Source: Strongylocentrotus purpuratus (taxonomy: Eukaryota; Echinodermata; Echinoidea; Camarodonta; Strongylocentrotidae). From it: a stretch of DNA of 64,000 nt. Below, one piece after another: positions 12,351 to 25,258 of this stretch. Every line of letters starts with the position of its first letter. Positions within the stretch are counted from its first letter, which is position 1. The stretch is taken from the NCBI RefSeq assembly GCF_000002235.5, contig NW_022145596.1, forward strand, positions 30,025,367 through 30,089,366, in the 5' to 3' direction. The notes under the pieces were generated by a model. That model searched no databases. It was not told where the DNA came from and saw only the letters and a list, made by a program, of their open reading frames with translations. A program made the translations under genes and the position numbers.

Positions 12351-15300
12351 AATGCGTGTTATGAAGCGTGAATGCTGAACGATCCGCATCCGACTGGCTA
12401 TTTTCGTTGCGTCCATCTAATGATCCTTGATATTATTTGCACAATAGCGTGACAACGTCAGATTTCTATAGAGAGCATGACTTGACACTTTCTGATCGTT
12501 GCAACCCATGTTTTTAGATTTGTTGGAACAAGAGTCAAGATAGGCTTTTTATGGGATCAAATGTTTCATTTTTATTTACGGGAAGTGTACCTATGAAGGT
12601 ATTACTGCGAAAACGTTGTCATATTCTTTTAAGGCGTGTAAGTGAATGGCAATTTAATGAATAACAAAGTCCTTTTTTACGCATATTCACTGAGCTCTTT
12701 GTTATGATTTTTTGTTTTAATGTGATGCGTATTACAACTACATTATGGTATTTATAAAAACCCGCCGTTTACCGCGCTGCATCTGACCAAGGATTAAAGG
12801 TAGTGTATCCCATGAGCTGTAAAGGGACCATGAGCATTTGTCCACATCAATAACCTACTTCTTGTAATGGCCGAAGTTAAGTTTGATTGAATCTTTGTTT
12901 AATTAAACGAGCGCGCTCGCTACATTCGATTCGACAACTAACAGTCGTTATTTTCCCACAAAATAACATTTTCAAGCCCCTCTGTTTTGTGGGAAGTACT
13001 AAATTAGTTTTATCTTTCAAATGCCTTTAAGAGGAATTGTTGTAAAATGAGACCAAAACCGTGGTAAATGGGCGTTTATTTGTGAATAACGATTATTTAT
13101 GAATAATTAGACGCGAAATACTAGACGCTGCATATTGACTGTGCACGCTCGTCCATATTATAAAAGAAATTACAGAAGGTTGAGTATCGAGGGAGAACGT
13201 TTCAGCCAATAGGAATATAGGATGCCCTATTTTTATCATGTTTAATATAGGTTGCAGAACATTTTGTTGCCATGAAAGCTGATAAAAAGCGGCCCGTTAA
13301 CAATACAGAATTTACATTTCATTTTAGTATGATTAACGATGAGAAACTGAATTGATTGTAAGAAATTAGGGAATTAAACGGTTACAATTTAGAAATTTAA
13401 CGCTCGTTGACATCTTTCTTGAATCTGTCCATGTTTGAAGCAGTAGGGGGTGGGGGGGGGGGGGAAGCTGAGACAGAGTTCCGTAATGGGGATGCCCCTG
13501 GTATGTAAGCAGATTGATGAAGCTCCGTACGAGACGTGGAGACTGCTTCACAAAAAAGTTGCTGCATTCCTACTGCGCTCGAACGGTATATTTTATGTTA
13601 TGTACATGTATCGTGTAAATCAATATGCTACAGACAGCTAGTCCATATTACAATAGCAGTTGACGAAGGGCTATCCATTAGCCAAAACCCTCATAAAATT
13701 CAACTGAAAGGTCTCTGCAATAAAATTATAATTAATTTAATGGTCCATCGGGCAGAAAGATATTCATTATCACTGACGAATAATGAAAATGAACCTCATT
13801 GGTAAACGTGTGGAAGCACAGTTAATATACATGTACACACAAGCTAACCTAAGTATGACTATGTTATACTCTGAATGTGCTTCTGCTGTATAAACCATCC
13901 AACGTCTTGTGACATCAAAATGTAAACAGAAAATAAACACTGACTTGAATGTTATTTTTTTTTGAGGAGTGGGAGGGAGGGGGAGGGGGCGAATTTGTAC
14001 AAAACGGACAATCAAAGTAAACAAAGCTTACAAAATTCACTTGAATATTCAACTCCATCCCTTTCAATTTCACTCATGTTGAAAGGTAATCTACCCATAA
14101 ATGATTTTCTTTCAAATTTTATTTTTAAAGAAAGGTCGACCGTAACAAGGGACTATAACTAAAGTTACCACTAATATGAATATTCTTTTATTTCATTTTC
14201 ACAAGAAATGTTTTTTTCGTATTTGTTATGTAATGACTTATACTCGATATAGCGAAACAGGAGGAATATGGAATGGATTTTGAGTTTGAACAACTGGACC
14301 ACTGATCCGGCTGAATTATAACGTGTTCGTGTCATATATTACCATGTATATTATCCTCTTAATATGCAATTACCGTTTTTATATCATAACCCGATTCCAC
14401 TTTAGAAAGAAACGCCTACCCAGGCCGGAGGGGAGGGGGCGGGGGTATGATCGTATGATAATGAATCGTTCAAGCTACCATCACAAGACTAGTATAAAAT
14501 ATATTTTACAAAAGTAACAGAAATGGAATCTCATTTCAAAGCAGAGAAAAAATATCCATTCTATCTCTAATCATCTAGTTATTTATTCATTATTTGAACG
14601 ACCCGTGTGAAGTTTACAAAAATTGATGACACGTTTTGCTCCATTTTGCTTTGATTTGCCCCGTCTTAATTTACGAACTGTCAAGCTCTCATTTGGGTAA
14701 AGAGCAACGTGACCTCTCTCGACATGTACAGAGAAAAGAAAGGAAAATATGCCCAGAGACCTTTTTAAAAAAGAGAAGGGCATGGACAAAGCTGCCTACT
14801 TTCTGTATTTTCAATTAAAACTGAAAACAACACATACGAGCAATGATGGATCTAATACGATTCGATGGACTGTTAATCCTTAATTTGTCCCTTTGATTCT
14901 CATTATCTTTCTCCTTTAATTTCAATTTATTCATGGCGGGTTAAACTTGTTTTCAGGATTACGCCCTAATATTCTTTTCATGGAATAAGAGCCCAGGAGA
15001 GGGATATAGAGCTCCATTATGTATCTATTGCTATCCATCAATACCGCTCCTTTTTCGTCATGTCATTTTGTAAGCAAGGTAAATAAAGATGAATGAATAA
15101 AGGATAGAACAATATCATGATATACCACACAAAAACATCATTTCGCAAAATTGTGGTATTTTATATATAAAATAAATAGTGTCAATTTTTTCCCCTCTAG
15201 ATCTTTATTCACCATACCGTCGTGTACAGATGCATACATTTTAAATGTACACATTGCATACTTACACATACGTTGCGAGAATAGAACACTAAACCACGAT

Positions 15301-15481
15301 TTATACCACAACAAACATCCTTCCGCAGAACTTAGATATTTCTATATATAGAATATTACCTCCCCCCCCCCCCCGCTTGTATTGCCCCTTGTTCTTTATT
15401 CGCCGTGCATTGCGGTTTTAATGAGTGTTTCCACATTGTATTATTGGAAGCTAATATAGTAATAGTATATCCCTTTTGCTA

Positions 15482-15520
15482 CACACACACGCACACGCAC
15501 ACTCACGCACACGCACACTG
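15482..15520. repeat. (CA)n microsatellite
   Basis: Imperfect ACACGC/ACAC run following a poly(C) at 15361. Confidence 0.85.
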
Positions 15521-16218
15521 TCGGGGAAGAAATGTAATCAATTAGGCTGTGTGTTAAGTACTTATGAACTGTGGGCAATACATAGCATTACGGAATGATC
15601 TTGCCAACGAATTTTCAATTTTGAAATGAAGAATATTATAGTCATTATAATAAAAATCCACAAATTAAAATCAAACATCGAGGTACCTTCACAACAGTTG
15701 AGTTTCCTATCAACCAAACAATGACCTCCAATGAAATTCGGTAATAAACCTATATTGATTCAATATTTCATAAATTTTATGAATGTTTAATAGGAAACAC
15801 CAAAAGTGTGTAACTACAAAATATTAGTTAATGTGTAAATTATCATTAAAATGTCTATATATTCTGTTTTCAAAATAGAAAAAACATCCGGAAATGTCAT
15901 TCCGTAACGCTTGAAATTGGCCATGTCTAATTTTATTGATATGTGAGGGTTTATCTCTGATGTATTAAAATTAAATTAATTTCGGAAGTAGCAAACCAAC
16001 ATCATTTGTGAGAACTATTCAATCCTATGAGCTGGCTTCTGAGATATATTTCTGAGTCCGAACCTCGGCTACAGGTGGAGAAAAGGGGTTAACGATTAAA
16101 TGAAGAAAGCAAAGGCAGTGCAAGTAAGATTGAGGGCGAGGGTGAAGATGTGAAGTTGGCATAATGATGATAATGGCGAAAGTAATTCGTGGGATAATAT
16201 TGGTTGTTTGGTTCATTA

Positions 16219-16413
16219 ATTTGTTTTATCTGACGGCTAATAAGACTTGTGTATGCTTGTAAAAAGATAATTAGAGGACCAACGGCTTTAAGTCCTCTTC
16301 GAGTGCCTTGGTAATGAGGATCAATACCTTACCAAAGGTGCACCGACTTGGTTTCGAACCCGGGACCTCTCGGTTACGACACTACTGCTATACCACTGAG
16401 CCACCGCACCTCA
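16219..16413 (-). mobile_element. tRNA-derived SINE, family A
   Basis: On the - strand: GGTGGCTCAGTGGTATAGC (A box), GGGTTCGAAACC (B box), a CCTTTGGTAAGG motif, then a tail ending GTCAGATAAAACAAA. Best-preserved pol III boxes of the three copies. Lies 240 bp upstream of the TRPC exon-1 acceptor. Confidence 0.85.
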
Positions 16414-16657
16414 TAATATAAAACACAAAACAACGATTGTAGTAAGAACATAAGAACATTGTTAAAACCGAAGTCTTGATGATGAGATTCAGATTCAATG
16501 CAAGTGGGCTATTTTATTTATTAACTTATACTTTAGATAGTAAAATTCAAGCAAATCATTGCAAAATGTTATCTTAACGATTAAAATGGAATGAACAATT
16601 ATGAGCAAATTTGACACAAGATTACAAACTTCATTATCTCTCTTTATTCTCGTTCAG

Positions 16658-16716
16658 GCCCAAAGAAAGCTCACATTTTATAGTGGGACCTGAAAGCGTC
16701 GCTCTCCTCATCCAAC
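16658..16716 (+). other. TRPC 5' UTR segment with upstream splice acceptor
   Basis: A pyrimidine-rich tract ending in CAG (16655-16657) precedes this stretch, so the first coding exon probably has at least one non-coding exon upstream. In the coding frame there is a stop codon at 16681-16683, so this part is untranslated. The upstream exon and promoter were not found. Confidence 0.55.
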
Positions 16717-16896
16717 ATGCATTCGGCGTCATCGACCACGGAGCTCAATCCGCATCGCCTGCCTACCCCTGCTCAAACACCATGTCGACATCACAACAGT
16801 CACCTGCCCGGGTACCTGTCCGTACCAGGGCTCACAGCCAATGGCATCGGCTCCGATCTCTCACTCATATCGGGAGTTAGTAACATTCCCTTACAG
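16717..16896 (+). CDS. TRPC: TRPC coding exon 1 (residues 1-60)
   Basis: Starts at the only in-frame ATG after an in-frame stop and ends CAG|GTGAGT in phase 0. It encodes a Ser/Thr/Pro-rich N-terminus with no recognisable domain, ending ...SNIPLQ, which joins directly to LFSEGQR of exon 2. N-termini vary among TRPC proteins, so an alternative first exon is possible. Confidence 0.8.
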
Positions 16897-19800
16897 GTGA
16901 GTAAAACGGTTCAGGGTATAATGTTTGTGAAGATAAAGTAACTGTATCGGAGCCTTTCTTTCCAGGCTTTATAAGATGATGACGTGAATCCTAATCAAAT
17001 GATTGGTTGAAAGCGTACACGTGACCAGGCATTTATTTTGACTAACGCGTAATCGCGCGTAATTTGGGTAATGACCGGTCATTATCCAATGGTAATGACC
17101 GGTCATTATCAAAATCATGTTGGAAAACATCATTTTATAAAAACAAATAATACACATCATTTTTTTCGAGCATTAGTAAAATTACCCACACTTGGTACCT
17201 TCAAAACAGTCCAAACGCCCTCGGCTATCACCTCGGGCGTGTTAGACTGTTCCAAAGGTACCTTGTGTGGGTAATTCTCACTAATGCCCTCACTGATGTG
17301 TATTATTTGTATACTATTGCATGTCTGGAATGGACAACATTAATGTAGTCCTCACATGAAGTCGATGTCATTCTTAAGTGATAGCGTATCATGCACGATT
17401 CGTCCCTTGGGTGTGCATTTATTGATTATTAACATTAACATTTCCAGCCTTTCATGAAAATATAATAACAGTGATGACGGTGATAATTGTGAGGATAACA
17501 ATAATATTGAGATTCAGAAATCGCTCTTTTCTGAGTAAACATAAAACTATGACTGGATTTAAGAAAAACTGTATTGGGGTAGACTTTAATAGCTTTTCTG
17601 AAATCAAAATGCGATTCTTACTATACAGGGCGTATCATAATAAAGGATATTGAAGTTTAATGACGATTTATATGAAAACTACTGATTTCATAATCAAGCA
17701 TTTTATGTCTGTTGTAAAGAACAGAATGTCCTCTTTTTAATGACACCCCGATCATACTACTACTGTCACAGTTAACTGAATAACAAAGCATTGCTGTCCA
17801 CCATGTGAAAGGTGCACTGTGACAAGTTAGCATTCACAGATAAATTCTAAAGATTAGTGCTTGTGTCAGCCCAGACATATTGAAATGCTGAACAATGAGT
17901 GGATTATGTGTCTAAGAAGGAAATGTTATCAAACTTGGCACAGTGCACCTTTCACATGGTGGACAGCAATGCTTTGTTATTCAGTCAACTGTGACAGTAG
18001 TAGTATGATCGGGGTGTCATTAAAAAGAGGACATTCTGTCCTTTACAACAGACATAAAATGCTTGATTATGAATCAGTAGTTTTCAAGGCTAAGGGAGCA
18101 AACCCTAACAGAAAACCATGCCACCGTGACAGCATTGAGGGCGATTGACGATACGGAACTCCCGACATCCTTCGACCAGTCACTGCAGGGTCTAGTGGTT
18201 CACACCCGTCCTGGTTTGTCCTCGCCGGTGTGAAACTGCCACCAGTTCCCCGAGAGAGTGCCGGTAGTAACTTGCAAGAGCTACCGGTACTTATCCACCT
18301 TTGCAAGCAGCCTTCATTATGCGCAACAGTATGAAACTTCATACCGGTTCGGTCGTCTTCCGGGTTAACAAGGACCGCGCTGTTAGATCAGGACTTCCGT
18401 CGACAGTGCCAAGTATGCTAGGAAGCAAACAACAACAACAAAAAGATGACACCAGCGGAATTACTACAATGACGTTTGGACAGTGGAATGTCAGGACACT
18501 CCTCGATCGGGAAGGAACTGGCAGGCCAGAGAGAAGGACTGCCCTTGTAGCCATGGAGCTGGAGAAGTACAAAATTGACATTGCTGCTCTGAGTGAAACA
18601 CGTTTCTCCGAGTCAGGTAGGCTCGATGACATGGGCTACACATTCTTCTGGAGCGGCAAGCCGGACGGGGTACGACGAGAGGCTGGAGTGGGATTCGCCA
18701 TCAGAAAAGAGATCTTAGCGAAGCTCACAGAAATGCCTAAAGCGGTGAATGATAGAATTATGACAATGACAGTACCACTGATGAAGAAGGGAAATGCTAC
18801 TCTCATCAGTGTATACGCACCAACCATGACGAGTCCGGATGAAACAAAGGAGAACTTCTACAATCAGCTTAGACGAACGTTGCGGGACACCCCCCGGACT
18901 GACAAGCTGATATTGATGGGAGACTTCAATGCCCGGGTAGGACGAGACTATGAGAAATGGCAGTCGGTGTTAGGCAGGCACGGAATCGGTAAATGCAACA
19001 CCAATGGTGAGCTACTTCTAGCGCTGTGCTCTGAGTTCGAACTCCTACTGACAAACACCGTGTTCAAGCAGAGGGAAGAACACAAAACCACCTGGATGCA
19101 CCCTCGCTCTAAGCATTGGCACCTGATTGATTACATCATAACAAGACAACGAGACAGAATGGATGTTCACAGCACAAGAACTATGCGTGGAGCTAACTGC
19201 TTGACCGATCACCAGCTACTAAGATCAAAGATTGCATTTGCTTTACGTTCAAAGCGTAGGAAGCAAGGAGCTACTAAACTTGCAAAGCTGAACACAGACC
19301 GGCTACACGTCAACACACAACGGCTAAAGCTAGAGCAAGATATGGAGAAAGCTCTGGCGACTTGGGGAGTGCAAGAGGGAATGACAGTTGATCAGACCTG
19401 GGCATCACTCAGCAAAGTAGTATATGACACAGCGAGCAACACCCTCGGTAAACCAGAGCGAAAACACCAGGACTGGTTTGACCCAGAAGACTCCGAGCTT
19501 CTGATACTCATGAAGAAAAGGAATGAAACACACCAACGTGTATTACAGACTAGAAGCACCAGGTCAACCACCACCGCGTACAAGGAAGCCTGCAGACACT
19601 TGCAGAGGTACACACGGAAAATGAAAACCGCCTGGTGGGAGAAAAAGGCAGAGGACCTGCAGCGCTCCGCAGACAATAATGACATGAAGTCCTTCTACAC
19701 TGGACTGAAAGAAGTCTGGGGCCCCCAGACTAGGAGTACAGTTCATCTCAAGTCCCTGGACGGTAACACAACCTTTTCAGACAACAAAAGGGTGCTTGAA

Positions 19801-22800
19801 CGATGGTCGCAGCATTTTGAGACACTACTCAACCAGCCAGGAGATATCGAGCCTGCAGCGCGTGATAGGATCAACCAGCGACCTGTAGTTACTGCACTCG
19901 ATGATATTCCAACACGAAAAGAGCTAAACCTGGCAATTGCCTCCTTGGGTGATGGCAAGGCACCCGGAGTGGATGGGATACCAAGCGAGATATGGAAGCA
20001 CGGAGGAGCCACACTAACCAACAGTTTACTAATGCTGATACAACAAGCATGGGCAGAAGGCTCCATACCTCAGGAATGGAAGGATGCTAATATTGTCGCC
20101 ATCTTCAAAAAAGGAGATAGAACTCAATGTGGAAACTACAGAGGAATATCGCTATTGTCAATAGCAGGGAAAGTTTTTGCCAGGATCCTTCTGAACAGAT
20201 TGAATGCCCACATAGCACCAGATATATTGCCGGAGACGCAATGCGGATTTAGGAACAACCGCAGCACAGTAGATATGATCTTCTGCCTCAGACAACTACA
20301 GGAGAAGTGCATTGAGCACAACCGATCCCTCTATGTGGTTTTTGTCGATTTCACGAAAGCCTTTGACACTGTTGGTAGGACAGGTCTTTGGGAACTACTA
20401 CGAAAGTACGGATGTCCCGAGAAGTTCACCGGAATGGTAGAGTCCTTACATACGGGTATGATGGCTAAAGTCAAGGAAGCAGGCGAAACATCCCATAGCT
20501 TCCCTGTAAGTAACGGTGTAAAACAAGGATGTGTGTTGGCCCCTACGCTGTTCTCCATCTTTCTCTCGGCGATGCTGGAGGAGGCCTTTGCGGACTTTGA
20601 GGAAGGCGTTTACATACAATCACGTCAAGACGCCGACCTATTCAATGTCGCACACTTCAAAGCTAAGACGAAGTCTACACAGATTCTCGTGAGGGAACTC
20701 CTCTTTGCAGATGACAGTGCTCTTGTTTCTCATACACCAGAGCAGATGCAACATGTTATAGATGTATTTTCATCAGCATCAAAGAAGTTCGGTCTACAAA
20801 TAAACATCAAAAAGACTGAAGTACTATTCCAACCAGGTACAGACCACCGAGAGGAGGAGGAGATCCTAGTGGATGGGACAGCCCTAAACCAGGTAGATGA
20901 CTTCACTTATCTCGGCAGCACTATATCCAAAGACGGACGCATCGACTCTGAGCTGGTGAAAAGAATGTCAAAGGCCAGCAGTGCCTTTGGAAGACTGCGA
21001 ACCAGGCTATGGAACAACCATCATGTCTCAACAAGAGTGAAGTGCAAAATCTACAGGGCTATCGTCCTATCCACTCTCTTATACGGTGCGGAAAGCTGGA
21101 CTCTCTACAAAAGTCAAGTAAAGAAACTTCACGCGTTCATGATGAGACACCTTCGAGCAATCATGAGAATCAGTTGGAAGGACAAGGTGACCAACAAAGA
21201 GGTACTAGAGCGAGCAAACCTTCCTTCTATGGAGGACCTGCTCATCAGGAAGAACCTACGATGGACAGGCCATGTCATCAGGATGCCCTCTGAGAGGTTA
21301 CCAAAGCAAGTACTATTCTCGCAACTACCCGCTGGCGAAAGAGGGATTGGTCGTCCACGGCTTCGCTACAAGGACACGATCAAGAGGAACCTTAAGCGGA
21401 GGCAAATTGAAACCAAGACTTGGACAACTGCTGCAGGCCAGCGAGCTGTATGGAGAACAGCTGTAAAGTGAAAATGAAGGCGGTCATTGTCGCTTCGCGA
21501 CAGACAGCTACTACTACTACTAGTTTTCATATAAATCGTCATTAAACTTCAATATCCTTTATTATGATACGCCCTGTATAATAACAATGATGATGGTGAT
21601 AATGATAAAAAAAAAAAAACAATAATAATGCTCTTGAGGATAACAATACCATTAAGAACATGAATCGCTTTTCCTGAGTAAACATAAAACTATGACCAGA
21701 TTTAAGAAAACTGTATTGGGGTAGAATAGTAGCTTTTCTAACATCAAAATGCGATTCTGACGACTTATTCTGACGATAACGGTAAAAGAAAAGATTGGAT
21801 TTGTGATAACCGATGCAAGAGACGTGATCATTGTTTCTCCACCCTAGATACCTACTGTTCAGATATCTGCGAATGGTTGTTTATCTCATCTTAATCTTTT
21901 TAATGCGATTTTTTCAGCTCTTCAGCGAAGGGCAACGCATCACCGTCAAGGAACGGGAATTTCTCGAGGCTGCCGAGAAGGGAGATAAAGCCACCATCGT
22001 TCGCTGCGTCCAGGGAGAGAATCCGGTTAACGTGAATGTCAGCAACCTTCTCGGGCGCAGCGCATTGCAGATGGCGGTAGATAATGAAAATCTGGAAATT
22101 GTTGAACTACTGCTGGCTCAGCCTGATGTGGAGATAGGCGATGCTCTACTACAGGTAAATATGAATAAATATATATCATATATATCGTATCATAAACACA
22201 CACATATATATGTACATGTATATATATATATATATATACCTTACAGCGTCATTATACGGACTTAATATGTAGTGACATAAGTAGTCATTAAATGAAACCA
22301 AAGCCTTCGTACTGTTACTTTTATTGTAAATTTTAAAAGATTTGAATAAAATCAGTGAAAATTTGAACAAAATCGGGCAAGGAATAAGAAAGTTAGAGCA
22401 TTTTGAAATGACTAGTCACTAGAGGGCGGTATTCAATTTGATGACATCATCTGTGAACAACCCTCCATGCCTTTTGTACATCCAATTTCACAATTTTTTT
22501 GTTTTCTTCGTATTTATTTGTGTTCTTGATCCGGCTTCATAACATGTGAAGTAGAATATCATTTTGCATTCTATATCTTGCTTTCAGGGGAGTACATTAT
22601 CTCAATCACAAGAAAGAAGGAAAAACATGAAATTTGATGTACAAAAGGCATGGAGAGTTGTCCATAGATGATGTCATCAAATTGAATACCGCCCTCTAGT
22701 GACTAGTCATTTCAAAAAGCTCTTACTTCCTTATTCCTTGCCCGATTTTGTTCAAATTTTCACTGATATTTTTCAAATATCTTTAACTTTACAATAAAAA

Positions 22801-25182
22801 TAACTTAGTATGAAGGTTTTGGTTTCCTTTAAAGATTTTTTTGCGGCCAACATCAAATTCTGTAAGACTTTGCAGGAATTATGAACATGTCATGTATGTC
22901 CTATCTGTGAAATTCAAACGTTAGCAGTGTCCTAGTATTCAATTTATGCAAGGAAATTCGTTTTCTTTCTAGACCTCCCTGCCAGACACTATTGAGTGAG
23001 TGACTGACATCTTTTTTTCTTTGGTAATAACATACATAAAATGAGCTATAACACGTATTATGAGCATTTGTCTACATCAATAACCCACAACTTGTAATGG
23101 CCAAAAGTAAACTGATTGAGCAGCACAAAACGTACGACCATTAGGTACAAGGGTCTGGAAATCAGACTATTACTCAGGTGATTGCAATCACTAACGGTCG
23201 TTATTTCCCCATAAGTATTGTCTTTCAAATGCCGTTGCAATTTAACCTTTTCATATTTTTGACCTACAAATAATGGGACATAGTACCTTTAAGTAGACAT
23301 TTAACGATTGAACAATAGAATAACTGCCCCTCTACGTATGTTTGCAGGCAGAGGACACTTAAAAGCCTCCCAATAAACAATAGGGTAAATCATTAGTCTT
23401 TAGTTTAATTAGTTATATTGTTTTTTATTTAGGGTAAGGGTAATATACCAGTTTTTATGATGTACGGTTAGTGTACCATTTGGGGTCATATATATAGATA
23501 TCCTGTTTATACAATATGAAGGGTTACATATATATATCGCACAAAATAATTAAATTAACGCATAGATACATAAATAATGAATTAGCAAATAAATGAAGAA
23601 ATAAATAAAATAAACAAAATATATGAATAAAATAATGCATGAAACAATTATAATAATGAATAAGTAAAAAATAATAATCATGAGCAAATTAATAATGATA
23701 ATGAATTAACAAATAAATAACTAAATAAATGTTTAACCCTCTAATCACATATCCAAAATGGATTACATTTTGGCCTAAATTGCTGACAAGTTTAACCCTA
23801 ATCAGATTTTTAAATTTATTTTTGGGGGAGGGTCAATTCACCCTTTCCAAAGATCCCAGTCTTTAAAAAGCTGATCGACAAACCGAATACAACATCATTC
23901 ACCCGTATGTAGAGTACAAATGCATACTACTGGCTTACTACAGGCTGAAATCCACTAACAGATGCTTTTTTGAAATATTGTTGATGATTATGTTCAATAT
24001 ACGATAGATGAAGTTCAGTCTGTTTGTTTTGTCTGTTTTGTTGGCTATCGCCCTCTTCGATGTCCCTCTTCCTTTCATCGTAGCTCACAATAGCAAGATA
24101 TTTAGTATAAGCATGACCATTACACAGGGGCGGATCTAGCTTTTTGCTAAGGGGGGGGGTTGACCAATAATGACGATGCGGAGCATCGTCCACGAGCCGC
24201 GAAGCGGCGAACCGATTTTTTTTTGGGTGTTTATTTGAACCCCGTAAGTGATGTTTTCCTGGCATCTATTAACACAATGGAGACCATAAAAAGCAGTGCA
24301 TGATAACGTCTTTTTAAATCAAGTAACAGTTAAATACACAGTTATATCCAGAGTTATCATGTGTTTGGTTAAGTTACCAGATGAGTTGAATATCTTCTCA
24401 CAATATTTGCACTTGAAAGGGTTTCTCTCCAGCGTGCGTTCTTTTTTCTTTTTTTTTTTTTTTTTCCTTTCCCCCCCTTTTTTTTTGGTTTGTTTTTTGG
24501 GCCGCCCAAGGGAGGGGTTTAAACCCCCTAAACCCCCCCCCCCCGTAGATCCGCGCCTGTTTCCCCGCGAAGCGTGGGCGCTGGATGTGTTTTATTTACT
24601 CAAATTGTAGTATTACAACACGTCCGTATTACACCCCCATGTATGGTAATTTACCCTGTATGCCAACTTTTTTGCATGATTCAAACATACCTTCCAGTAA
24701 AAAAAAGATGCGAGACTGGATTGCCGCAACTTCTTTGCCCTGTTTGCTTCCATATTGCTTGTCACTACACTCAGACCAGACTGATAAAAAAGTGAGCAAC
24801 TTGAACAAGTAATCCAGGAAATGAGCAGCCCAGCTCAGCGTGCGTTGCCAGGTTAAATCTTCACAAAATCCCCACCCAAACGACACTTAAAATATCCCCA
24901 AAGTTGCCAAATTTTGACAGAAAATCCCCAAATTCGTTTTTCATAAAACTCAATATTATTTTCATTCGCAAATATTTATTTTTCATCCCCAAAGACTTCA
25001 ACAATCCCCCAATTTTTTTTTTTTTTTTTAATGTGGGGATTTTGGGGATGAGAATCGGCAACGCTGGCCTAGCTTGTCACTTCGGCGGTGGCCCGTGTCC
25101 TCAAAAAAGCTGATGGGGGGGGGGGGCAAGGGACTCTGTGACATTTGTTCGCCCAACCCCCCCCCCCCTCCCCCCAAAAAGA

Positions 25183-25258
<76 letters not shown>

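Larger units (their letters stand above)
1..16657. other. Region left of the TRPC coding exons: no supported coding exon
   Basis: Apart from the repeats listed, the sequence is AT-rich with only short open frames that show no protein-like composition or splice pattern that I recognise. 1-2553, 3115-6420 and 6646-16218 hold poly(G/C) runs (5881, 13446, 15361), AT-rich tracts and a LINE/SINE-like tail around 10357-10400 (GCGCCTTGAGACTTC). A TRPC promoter or non-coding first exon could lie here unseen. Confidence 0.5.
17624..21578. mobile_element. TA-flanked palindromic foldback MITE (Tc1/mariner-like), split by a retrotransposon
   Basis: The ends read TACAGGGCGTATCA and its complement, with TA on both sides. 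The left arm (17624-17821) is complementary over about 198 nt to 17939-18086 continued by 21530-21578 (197 nt), with only a few differences and one indel. Removing 18087-21529 restores a 512-bp palindrome with a 117-nt spacer. It has no transposase of its own. It lies in TRPC intron 1. Confidence 0.88.

Noticed and set aside
11940..12416. Several overlapping open frames rich in Ser/Leu/Pro
   Set aside because: Translation of duplicated CT microsatellite sequence.
16320..16413. Possible tRNA gene with A and B boxes
   Set aside because: No acceptor-stem pairing, and the sequence continues into a shared SINE body and tail present in two other copies.
17624..21578. A novel TIR-bearing transposon encoding reverse transcriptase
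   Set aside because: The 9-bp duplication TAGTTTTCA and the continuity of the palindrome arm across it show a retrotransposon inserted in a MITE, not one element.
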